This document shows, in pieces, positions 56,325 through 63,537 of a stretch of DNA of 64,000 bases. The position numbers were made by a program, and so were the translations under genes. This stretch comes from Clostridiales bacterium (GTDB lineage Bacteria; Bacillota; Clostridia; Saccharofermentanales; Saccharofermentanaceae), in contig JAFVAY010000009.1 in NCBI GenBank assembly GCA_017480325.1, forward strand, positions 111,114-175,113. The letters are read 5' to 3'. Each line of letters opens with the position of its first letter. The stretch's first letter is position 1. The notes beneath the pieces were generated by a model, which was not told the DNA's origin, searched no databases, and saw only the letters and a program-made list of their open reading frames with translations.

Positions 56325-57274
56325 TCCCATATCTCCTCTTCCAATTGTTCAATACTTTTGTGAATTCTCTCGTCACTTGTATCCCTCAATGTGCATATCA
56401 AAGATACAGGATCAACCATATCATTCTGAGAGAATAGCAGAGGATCATATTTCCATTTTTGAAGTCTGATCAGATTACTCGAACTATACAAATCCGAATC
56501 AATGATAACAACATCCTTTAGAAGCGGGTTATTCTTATATATCGCGTATTCTGTAAATTCCGAATACCCCAGATCCGTTCTCTTAGAAAGACTGAATTCA
56601 CCTGCTTCCGGCACATCAAATAACATATCTTCTTCAGTTACATACAAGTTGCTTTGTACAGGATCTATCAGCGATGCTTTACCCAGATCGTAAAACTGAA
56701 GCTTGTTCAAGTTATTGACAGTCATCAACACCTCATTTCCGCTTTTATCCTCGATAATCAAATCCAAATCCATAAGCTGTCTTGAAGCTCTGGTAATAGA
56801 CATTGGATTAATCTTCAATCGGCTTGCAGCTTCAGACTTTGTATAGCTGTTGCCCTCGTATAAAAAAAGCAAAAACAACATCTGAGTCGTTGGAGAAAAA
56901 CGCTCTTTAACCACCTGCTCAGACTTTGCACATTTTTCAAAATAAGCCCCTAAGAACGGCAGATATACCTGACCATTAAGGGCAACAAACGGAATATCGT
57001 TCTCAATAAGACTCTTACGTTGGAAAGAAGTAATTCTGGTAAAGCCATAAACGACCGGAAGATTAACAGAAGAGCGATAAATCGATAACTGCTTCATAAG
57101 CACGGCTAGGTTAAATCTCTGAGGACGATTTATAAAAACTATAACAAAAGAACACCCATAAACAGATGCTTCATAAAATGTTCTGTCATCACGTAAATAC
57201 AATGGCAATGAGAGCGAGAGTTCCTTAAAATCCTGAAGCTTTTTTCCATAAATACCGTCTAATAAATCTCTCAT
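56303..57274 (-). CDS. Winged-helix partner of the AbiEii-like protein
   Basis: 323 residues, start MRDLLDG with AGGAG. The middle has a MarR-like winged helix (MLFLLFLYEGNSYTKSEAASRLKINPMSITRASRQLMDLDLI, ~130-170). The N-terminal ~120 and C-terminal parts are of no family I can name. Position directly before a nucleotidyltransferase makes it a probable antitoxin/regulator, though it is not a typical AbiEi. Confidence 0.75.
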   Translation of the reverse strand: MRDLLDGIYGKKLQDFKELSLSLPLYLRDDRTFYEASVYGCSFVIVFINRPQRFNLAVLMKQLSIYRSSVNLPVVYGFTRITSFQRKSLIENDIPFVALNGQVYLPFLGAYFEKCAKSEQVVKERFSPTTQMLFLLFLYEGNSYTKSEAASRLKINPMSITRASRQLMDLDLIIEDKSGNEVLMTVNNLNKLQFYDLGKASLIDPVQSNLYVTEEDMLFDVPEAGEFSLSKRTDLGYSEFTEYAIYKNNPLLKDVVIIDSDLYSSSNLIRLQKWKYDPLLFSQNDMVDPVSLICTLRDTSDERIHKSIEQLEEEIWEWQITPY

Positions 57275-57345
57275 AGCAACATCTCCTAACATTTATTTTC
57301 CATTCTAACAGAAACTATGTTATTAGACAATATTTATGTTATAAC

Positions 57346-57975
57346 TTAATCCATCACCCAGGAAAAAGCCTTGGCGGTCCTCAGATCAGGATCCTTAAAG
57401 TGATTGCCTTGATTCCATTCAAGTGTCGTCCTGACACCGGCATTCATGAGTATCTCGTGTGCTTCGCGGATCCGATCCGCCACAGTAGCCATCACGGGGT
57501 TACGCGCCTTCTCCTCCTTATCCCCCAGGCTCAGATACACCGTTCCGGCCTTACACTCATGCCCCCTCATATATTCCGTGAACCCCGGGAACCACACAGA
57601 CGGCGACGCTGCCGCGACTCCTTCGAACACATCTGTTTGATGCGCCGCCCATAGCGCAAAAAGCCCCGCCAATGAATATCCGCCGATATAAATCTTCTTG
57701 TTAGTATTGACCTCTCCACCACACACGGACAGGATCTCTTCCAACGTATCATCAGCACCGGCGCCGAAGTCCTCATCCCCGAATACCGCAGGGGCGTGCC
57801 AGGGAGACAGATCATTATTCCAGCTTCCGACCTTAAACGCGATAAGCCGGAAGTCCTTCCCCGTAAGCTCCTTTATCAGGTGGACCTCGTTATCGATAAC
57901 CTCCAGGTCGTGGTCATCCACCGCCTGCAGGAGAATGATATCCGCGTCTTTGTTGCCGTATTCGTATTTTTGCAT
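57346..57975 (-). CDS. Alpha/beta-hydrolase, esterase-like
   Basis: 209 residues from MQKYEYGNKD. Nucleophile elbow GGYSLAGLFALW (~105-116), Asp in SLGDKEEKA and His in WNQGNHFKDPD fit a catalytic triad. Similar to enterochelin-esterase-like or putative serine hydrolases; substrate unknown. Seven bases after the DUF1653 gene, so a two-gene unit. Confidence 0.8.
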   Translation of the reverse strand: MQKYEYGNKDADIILLQAVDDHDLEVIDNEVHLIKELTGKDFRLIAFKVGSWNNDLSPWHAPAVFGDEDFGAGADDTLEEILSVCGGEVNTNKKIYIGGYSLAGLFALWAAHQTDVFEGVAAASPSVWFPGFTEYMRGHECKAGTVYLSLGDKEEKARNPVMATVADRIREAHEILMNAGVRTTLEWNQGNHFKDPDLRTAKAFSWVMD

Positions 57976-57982
57976 AAATAAC

Positions 57983-58267
57983 CTAAAAAAGATCCCCCTC
58001 ATACACCTCAAATCTATACTTCTGTTTGACCTCAGGATACTTCTCGTGATCGACTTCGCTTAAGAACATGTCTATCGGACGCGCGCACATCTTCCCCTCT
58101 CCGTATAAAGCCTTATACACCACCAAAGACTCATCCGTCTCCGAGTGATGTGCGACGCCTACCACCTCGTAAAGATACATATTCCCCTCAGACTCCATCT
58201 CGCGCTTAAAGTGCTGCACGATGGTCCCGGGCTCAACTATCTTCTCATGTGCTTCCTCTTTACTCAT
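57983..58267 (-). CDS. DUF1653 family protein
   Basis: 94 residues, GAGGAGG ribosome site. The block [11 protein letters not shown]...[46 protein letters not shown] is the DUF1653 signature, a small conserved domain of unknown biochemical role. Confidence 0.85.
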   Translation of the reverse strand: MSKEEAHEKIVEPGTIVQHFKREMESEGNMYLYEVVGVAHHSETDESLVVYKALYGEGKMCARPIDMFLSEVDHEKYPEVKQKYRFEVYEGDLF

Positions 58268-58302
58268 GTCAGCCTCCTCGAAAAGGGAATAAAAGTAATT
58301 CT

Positions 58303-59105
58303 CTATCCTTTAAAGTTAACATAACGGTCCATTTTTATCGGGTCATTTATCGGGTCATCATCAGTCTCGGACACGAACACTCCGCTCACATGCATGCTCC
58401 TATTGTGAAGAGAATTTCTCTCACCCAGAAGAAGATTACGCAGGAATCTTTCAAGAAACTCTGTTGTCTCGTAGATACCGTTCTTAATGTCACTGTAATT
58501 TGCACGCACTAACGCATTTCTGAAATACCAAGAATTATGTGCAAACAGATCATTATTTACAACAAATCCGAGCTGTCTTAAGTACATAATAAGAAATACC
58601 GCTGTGGTTCGCGTGTTGCCTTCTCCATAGCAAAATCATAATCCAATGTCTCACGCAGATTAAGCGCACTTCCATATGAGACAGTATCTCCGTTCAGCAC
58701 CCATTCCTTCTTAGTGATGTTATAATCACGAATTCTGCCCGCATGAGAATAAATGCCATTAAACAGCTCCCTGTGGATTGAGATGTATTGCGCCGGGGAG
58801 AATACAAACGCTTTCTCCGACAAGATATCTGCGATTCTTGCAGACACCTTATCCGCCTCCTCGAAATCGCGTTCTGTTATACCTCTATGACTTTCATAAT
58901 ATGAGTTAATCAGCTTGTTAGCTTCATCAACGGTAATCTCTCCGTCAATGTTTTTACGAGCGGTCTCATACAAATAATCCGACGTCTTCAGGCCATCCAC
59001 AGCCTGAAGACCTATAGCCGCAGACCACGCCTGACCCAACTCCTTGCGAGTAGGAGGAAGGTTCTTAATATACTCTTCAAACGGGTCGTGGTTTAAGTCT
59101 TTCAT
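58303..59105 (-). pseudogene. Fic-family protein gene broken by an internal deletion
   Basis: Two frames cover one gene. The 5' part (start 59105, MKDLNHDPFEEYIKNLPPTRK... to LDYDFAMEKA) carries the N-terminal Fic helices and the loop. It then shifts frame; the 3' part reads EGNTRTTAVFLIMYLRQLGF...NSWYFRNALVRANYSD, the second half of the Fic motif (HPFxEGNTRT). The ~25-30 residues between, including the catalytic His, are gone. A promoter with an extended -10 sits eight bases before the ATG. The protein cannot be an active AMP-transferase. Confidence 0.85.
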
Positions 59106-59113
59106 ACCCTATA

Positions 59114-59119
59114 ATTATA
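59114..59119 (-). promoter_or_regulatory. Extended -10 of the broken Fic gene
   Basis: Minus-strand TGGTATAAT with TATAAT at 59114-59119, eight bases before ATG 59105. Confidence 0.5.
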
Positions 59120-59155
59120 CCATTTTGGATGCTCACTCGGTATTTCTACCTAAAG

Positions 59156-59191
59156 TTATTACGACATTTATTACGACATTTATTGCGACAT
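59156..59191. repeat. Three tandem 12-bp repeats
   Basis: TTATTACGACAT twice, then TTATTGCGACAT, between the Fic promoter and the RhuM remnant. Confidence 0.75.
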
Positions 59192-59226
59192 CGCAGTCTC
59201 ATTCCTAGAGTTGCTTTAGACCTCTC

Positions 59227-59535
59227 TGAACCTGACGCTGGGATTTGTGTTATAGGATTTGCCATCTTTGGCAGTTATCCGAAATTTTCGGATAACTCAA
59301 TCTTCCTGCAATTCACTATCAGCAAAGATCTTCTTCACATGGTAATTTATCGTACGGACATCAACATCATAAAGCTGCGCCATCAACTTCTGCGCAAGCC
59401 ATATATTCTCATCTTCATATCGCATCTCAATTCCGGTGCTCTCTCCATCAGTCCCAGTTGATGCAATATATGTAAGATATTCAGCGACGCTGGATCTTAT
59501 TGACTGTTCGTCTTTTTTTCTTTATCTTCTGCCAT
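59227..59535 (-). pseudogene. RhuM-family protein remnant
   Basis: From ATG 59535 (AAGGAG site) the frame reads MAEDKEKKTNSQ and stops; the next frame continues RSSVAEYLTYIAS...RYEDENIWLAQKLMAQLYDVDVRTINYHVKKIFADSELQED, then a stop where a Ser is expected, then VIRKFRITAKDGKSYNTN. This is the conserved N-terminal half of virulence RhuM proteins. One frameshift and one nonsense change plus loss of the C-terminus make it non-functional. Its promoter is still intact. Confidence 0.82.
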
Positions 59536-59563
59536 CGATTCTACTCCTTGTAGTACTTATGTC

Positions 59564-59593
59564 GTTATACGCCTTCTATTATTTTGATGTCAA
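59564..59593 (-). promoter_or_regulatory. Promoter of the RhuM remnant
   Basis: TTGACA at 59588-59593, 18-base spacer, TATAAC at 59564-59569 on the minus strand, just before a ribosome site and ATG. Confidence 0.65.
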
Positions 59594-59612
59594 ACTAACC
59601 TTGTAAACGCAT

Positions 59613-59762
59613 CTATAAACCAGTTGCGATTATTCTCATCCGTATCTCACCGGTCCAAGCGTCAATTTGAGTTATCTGAAGAGATCCGTGGTATCCGCCA
59701 CTAAGTCGTCCTAAAACTGCTTCTCTGTCTGTTTCCAGAAAAGCCTTGATATGATTTATCAT
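59613..59762 (-). other. Short conserved-looking frame after the MazG-like gene
   Basis: 49 codons starting at ATG 59762 read like a protein segment (HIKAFLETDREAVLGRLSG, then QITQIDAWTGEI), but I cannot name it and the codons lack support elsewhere. It may be a leftover of a degraded gene. Confidence 0.3.
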
Positions 59763-59808
59763 ACAAACAACGTGCGCTATCAGCCATGATTTTCCCAATC
59801 TCAGAATA

Positions 59809-60141
59809 TTACAATTCGCTATACTTTTTACTTTTTCCTTTTGCCTTTTCAACAGGATACTTCTCGTTGTTCTTCTTTATCTTATCCTGAACGATCTGAT
59901 CTATATCAAGATTGCAAGCATCTGCCATATGCACGCAGTAAATGATCACGTCGGCCAATTCTTCTTTTATCTTATCTTTTTTGTTCTCGCCGGTAACATC
60001 TGAACCGCTCCATTGGAAGACTTCTAAGAGCTCAGCAGATTCTAAGGAGATCGATATAGCTAAATCCTTGGGATTATGAAATTGCTTCCAATCTCGGTCG
60101 TCTCTGAATTTTAAAATCATATCAATAGTTTCTTGTGTCAT
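59809..60141 (-). CDS. MazG-like nucleotide pyrophosphohydrolase
   Basis: 110 residues. The four-helix core with SLESAELLEVFQW (~30-42) and EELADVIIYCVHMADACNLD (~65-84) carries the ExxE...ExxD metal-binding pattern of all-alpha NTP pyrophosphohydrolases (dCTPase/MazG-like). Starts inside the helicase stop (ATGA, 4 bp), so translation is coupled. Likely hydrolyses a (d)NTP as part of the same system. Confidence 0.88.
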   Translation of the reverse strand: MTQETIDMILKFRDDRDWKQFHNPKDLAISISLESAELLEVFQWSGSDVTGENKKDKIKEELADVIIYCVHMADACNLDIDQIVQDKIKKNNEKYPVEKAKGKSKKYSEL

Positions 60142-61937
60142 ACCGTGTCACCAACCGTTACTTTATTTGCTCGTGCAATGTACTGACGCAAATACTTTTT
60201 CATATTTGAATTACATGCATACACATAACACCCTTTGATTCCTCTGGTCATTATCGTTGTATATGTATTGAGCATCAGTTGTTTCAAAGTCTCTTCATCC
60301 GTACTTTGTTTTACCTTCTTATCCATATATTTATCAAGATTGATCTCCAAAGCATTTGTGGCGGGATTGTAGTCAATCTCTTCGCCGAAGATTACTCCTA
60401 CAAAATTCATATCGTAGCCTTGAGTGGTATGAATACATCCAATTGTGTATCTTGAATCTTCTCTTGTTATCCAGTCTTCGTTTGTAAGATTCCATATGTA
60501 CGGATGATTCTCGATCAAAATGTCATACTTACCATTCTTAACTAAAAAATCATAGTATTTCATATCATCTTTGGGTTTGCCTTTTGGTTTCGTTTTCCAT
60601 TCCCAAGCAAATCCAGCGACTGTTTTACATAGCCCATATTCTGCATCTTTTTTGCGAATGTTTTCTATCATGATATTAACATCATCAAACAGGCAGAATT
60701 CATAATCATTTCCGATAACCTCGAAATCTTTTCGACGACAGCTCATTATGTCTTTGACATAATCGATATATGCATCTCCGCCCTTACAACGCATCTGAGT
60801 TTCGAGCTTATGACGCTTAATGATATTTCCGTACTTTTTCAGAGATTCCTGATACTCAGAATGTGAAATATCAGATGACTTAACGCTCTGATATTCATCG
60901 TAAAATAAAACAGTATGCTTGGCCGATTTTAATATCCATTCCAGTTGATTTGTCTCTTCAGGGTTAAATCCCAGTTTTCTGCTGGTCTTGTCAAACGAGT
61001 CATAACCGGTAAGATTCTTTCTCTTTGATAATCTGTGTGATTCATCGACAAACAAGATATCGTAATCCTCTTTTACAACATCACTCGGTCCTATAACCAT
61101 ATCCCGGCTTAATCCGTTTCCACACTCTTTAAAGACTCTGGATACTGTTTGACGAAGACCGGGCATCGGGAAGACAATTCCTATCTTAAAGGGTTTTCCA
61201 TTACGTTCTTTCTGAATAAAGTCCTTAATACGCAGGAGAGCTTTTTTCTTATCTTCGTCAATGCTCTCTACAAATTCGTTTTCAGCGTCTTGTAACAGTC
61301 TAAGATCGATATTGGCGGCATTTACAAGCGAATTAATGACGCTAATTGCCAATACCGTTTTACCGGTTCCCGCACATCCATCTACAAGACTGACCCCCTG
61401 TTGTCCTTTTTCGAATGAATCGATAATATCGTTCATGATCTCTATACTGACTTCATTCTGCTCTCCGGTTAAGGCATTATATGGCGAGAACTTGAATATA
61501 TTATCGTTTTCAATAATGTCTAAAGAATGTTTTGCCAATCCTTCGTTTTGAAGTTGTTTCCAAAGTACACTGAATTGATTTCTATAACGCTCGCGTTCGT
61601 AATAGTCGTGGGCGGCCTGTTGCCCCATATTTTGATTCAATATATGAGCAAATTGCTTGTCAACAGAACAGTATTTGATGAGACGCTGTTCATAATCGAG
61701 TATTACAGATTTATTGAATGACGGATCAAAAATAAACTCGATTAACTTTAAATCCTTTTTCGCCTCATTTTTCAGATGCTGATCCATTCGAGTTGATGCA
61801 CTCGTCGTTTCACCAATATACAGATTATTATCGTCATGAATGAAATAAACAACAGGCCAATTTTTGCCTCTTGGAGATTGTCTGACTAGTTTTAGGCCTG
61901 CTTTATCAAATGTAAAACTATGAATCTCGCTACTCAT
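60138..61937 (-). CDS. GIY-YIG nuclease fused to Schlafen-group-3-type (DUF2075) helicase
   Basis: 599 residues, start MSSEIHSF with GGGAG. Residues ~27-50: WPVVYFI...NNLYIGETTSASTRMDQHL is a GIY-YIG nuclease pattern. Then Walker A GCAGTGKT at ~187-194 and Walker B FVDESHRL near 297-303, and a C-terminal helicase part (IHTTQGYDMNFVGVIFGEEI, TYTTIMTRGIKGCYVYAC) of the DUF2075 family. Such proteins cluster with phage-defence genes. No partner other than the MazG-like protein is coupled to it. Confidence 0.87.
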   Translation of the reverse strand: MSSEIHSFTFDKAGLKLVRQSPRGKNWPVVYFIHDDNNLYIGETTSASTRMDQHLKNEAKKDLKLIEFIFDPSFNKSVILDYEQRLIKYCSVDKQFAHILNQNMGQQAAHDYYERERYRNQFSVLWKQLQNEGLAKHSLDIIENDNIFKFSPYNALTGEQNEVSIEIMNDIIDSFEKGQQGVSLVDGCAGTGKTVLAISVINSLVNAANIDLRLLQDAENEFVESIDEDKKKALLRIKDFIQKERNGKPFKIGIVFPMPGLRQTVSRVFKECGNGLSRDMVIGPSDVVKEDYDILFVDESHRLSKRKNLTGYDSFDKTSRKLGFNPEETNQLEWILKSAKHTVLFYDEYQSVKSSDISHSEYQESLKKYGNIIKRHKLETQMRCKGGDAYIDYVKDIMSCRRKDFEVIGNDYEFCLFDDVNIMIENIRKKDAEYGLCKTVAGFAWEWKTKPKGKPKDDMKYYDFLVKNGKYDILIENHPYIWNLTNEDWITREDSRYTIGCIHTTQGYDMNFVGVIFGEEIDYNPATNALEINLDKYMDKKVKQSTDEETLKQLMLNTYTTIMTRGIKGCYVYACNSNMKKYLRQYIARANKVTVGDTV

Positions 61938-62108
61938 AATGACATCTCCCACTAATTTGTTTTCTAATATTACTCGCCCATCCTATAAATGTATCATCTT
62001 CTTTACACGCGTTTTTCAAATAACATCGATTCAGCTCTCTAAGGTATTATCTATTAATTGCCTATATACTATTCTCAAACTATTACATTATAAAACAAAA
62101 ACAATACA

Positions 62109-62138
62109 TTGACTCTAAACTCTTAGATGATATAGAAT
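62109..62138 (+). promoter_or_regulatory. Predicted promoter of a small RNA
   Basis: TTGACT at 62109-62114 with TATAGA 16 bases, or TAGAAT 18 bases, downstream. No protein start with a ribosome site follows; an RNA begun near 62143 would run through the repeats to the terminator. Confidence 0.5.
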
Positions 62139-62202
62139 ACCCCATTATCATTCGACGTTTATGACATTGACATAAACTCCAATTACATCTATCATCACCT
62201 CA

Positions 62203-62304
62203 AGCAGTGAACCCTACTGAAAGTGAGAACTATAAAAGCAGAGAACCCTACTGTAAGAGGGAACTTTAAAAGCGGTGAGTCCTGCCGTCAAGCGGAAACA
62301 ATTA
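62203..62304 (+). repeat. Three tandem ~34-bp repeats
   Basis: Units start at 62203, 62237 and 62271. Each begins AGC(A/G)G(T/A)GA and contains a CC(T)ACTG/TCCTGCCG half, then an AAG-rich part. Units one and two agree at about 27 of 34 positions; unit three is more diverged. No spacers, so not CRISPR. Confidence 0.75.
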
Positions 62305-62307
62305 AGA

Positions 62308-62332
62308 GCTGCGTTGGATGCGCAGTCTTTTT
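62308..62332 (+). terminator. Intrinsic terminator after the repeats
   Basis: CTGCG/CGCAG stem with a 7-base loop followed by TCTTTTT. Confidence 0.6.
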
Positions 62333-62384
62333 CAGCAGATAATTTGAAGAACGCATGTGATTTACCCAGCAATCAAAATTTTAT

Positions 62385-63032
62385 TTATCCATTAAACACC
62401 ACCACCGTCGCGGCTGCGACTAACATCTGGCAGATTACGTTGGAGATCTCGATCACCCAGTGAACTTTGGGATTCTTGAGATCGGCTTTTATCCCGATCC
62501 CGCAGAGCATAACAAAAAGAAGGATCGCGACAGCATACATGATAATCGGGATCGTGATCCCGGTTCTGATCGAGAGCGTTATCAGAGATATATACAGCAT
62601 CAGATACCCGATTGCCCCGGTAAGAACTGCGATGGTGTTTATTTTCGATGTCTTGAGGTAAAGGAGAAGCAGAAGAAGTATTATCACTGCGACCGTCACT
62701 GCAAGCGCGACGGCATTCAAGCGCATGACATGCCGGCACACCATAAGGCCCGATATCAGTATTCCCGTGTTCACGGCGAACACAAGACTTACCGGCATCC
62801 TGAATTCGATTATCCCAAGTCCGACGATTACTTTCCCCGTGGGGATAATAAATCCGAACAGTATCGAGAGCACGGCGCCGATCAGCAGAATGATGCTATA
62901 CGGAGCACCCATCTCGTCAGACATATTCCTTATGATCGTCACTATCGTGATCGTATAGAAAATAGGATTAACGTAATCGAGCAACCCCAGCGGCACCGAA
63001 AATTTATTGAATCGTTTGGTCTGTGTTGTCAT
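62385..63032 (-). CDS. Polytopic membrane protein of unknown function
   Basis: 215 residues with about six hydrophobic helices (for example ILLIGAVLSILFGFIIP, ALAVTVAVIILLLLLLYL, GITIPIIMYAVAILLFVMLCG) and a short cytoplasmic N-terminus. No family recognised. Stands alone, flanked by the candidate RNA and the palindrome pair. Confidence 0.7.
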   Translation of the reverse strand: MTTQTKRFNKFSVPLGLLDYVNPIFYTITIVTIIRNMSDEMGAPYSIILLIGAVLSILFGFIIPTGKVIVGLGIIEFRMPVSLVFAVNTGILISGLMVCRHVMRLNAVALAVTVAVIILLLLLLYLKTSKINTIAVLTGAIGYLMLYISLITLSIRTGITIPIIMYAVAILLFVMLCGIGIKADLKNPKVHWVIEISNVICQMLVAAATVVVFNG

Positions 63033-63085
63033 GTCGAGATTTTAAGCCTCAATGGGGGGGGAATCAACAACGAGCGAAATATAAA

Positions 63086-63199
63086 TCCTCACAAATGCAC
63101 TTGAACTCTGATTTGTAAGGACCGCCTGTAGGGATTTACGCGCGAGAATCCTCACAGTTGGTCCTCACAAATTGTAGTTCAAAGCCGTTTGTGAGGACC
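63086..63199. repeat. Inverted pair of 40-bp palindromic (REP-like) elements
   Basis: Element 1 (63084-63123) contains TCCTCACAAAT...ATTTGTAAGGA; element 2 (63160-63199) contains GGTCCTCACAAA...TTTGTGAGGACC, a 12-bp perfect inverted repeat. Element 1 matches the reverse complement of element 2 at ~32 of 40 positions including the loop, so two copies stand in opposite orientation with 36 bp between, as in REP/BIME pairs. Confidence 0.8.
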
Positions 63200-63236
63200 G
63201 AGATCGGCAACAGCCCTTTAATAACGAAAGTTGTGT

Positions 63237-63242
63237 TAATAT
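63237..63242 (+). promoter_or_regulatory. -10 of the 81-residue gene (leaderless)
   Basis: TAATAT six bases before ATG 63249, no ribosome site. Confidence 0.4.
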
Positions 63243-63248
63243 ATCCTC

Positions 63249-63494
63249 ATGGACACGGAAAGCATTGATTCAATTCTTATCAAAGACACCACAAGAGAAC
63301 AGCGCGAGAGGATCGTGGCCGAATCGCTCGGCAATATCAACGGCGCCTGCGACGGCTGCATGCCCGGATTATCCGAGATGTATCAGGAATACATCGACGG
63401 CAAGAAAGAGATCCGCGACATCAACATGGAATTCAATGCCCACTACGAACTCGCGGATGACCGCCCTACCAGATCCCCCTCCTGCGGATTGTAA
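63249..63494 (+). CDS. Conserved small acidic protein of unknown function
   Basis: 81 residues. IKDTTREQRERIVAESLGNINGACDGCMPGLSEMYQEYIDGKKEI has a conserved-looking CDGC and helical stretch; similar small proteins are widespread in Clostridia and sometimes mislabelled as PurH-related. No function should be inferred. A second cysteine pair and the CDGC could bind metal. Confidence 0.75.
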   Translation: MDTESIDSILIKDTTREQRERIVAESLGNINGACDGCMPGLSEMYQEYIDGKKEIRDINMEFNAHYELADDRPTRSPSCGL

Positions 63495-63495
63495 T

Positions 63496-63519
63496 CAGGT
63501 CGGCGAATACCGACCTGAT
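63496..63519 (+). terminator. Hairpin after the 81-residue gene
   Basis: TCAGGTCGG and CCGACCTGA form a perfect 9-bp stem with a 6-base loop between two converging genes. The T tract is weak on both strands, so termination may be partial or bidirectional. Confidence 0.5.
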
Positions 63520-63537
63520 TAATCGATAATACTTGTA

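Larger units (their letters stand above)
62143..62332 (+). ncRNA. Candidate structured RNA, about 190 nt
   Basis: Downstream of the promoter: a hairpin GTTTATG/CATAAAC (62157-62177), then three 34-bp repeats each able to form a small stem, then an intrinsic terminator. In the third repeat the stem changes from CAG/CTG to CGG/CCG, a compensatory change. No coding frame explains the conservation. Located next to the helicase/MazG unit, opposite strand. Proposed, not proven. Confidence 0.45.

Noticed and set aside
62203..62304. CRISPR array
   Set aside because: Repeats are directly adjacent without unique spacers, there are only three units and no cas genes.
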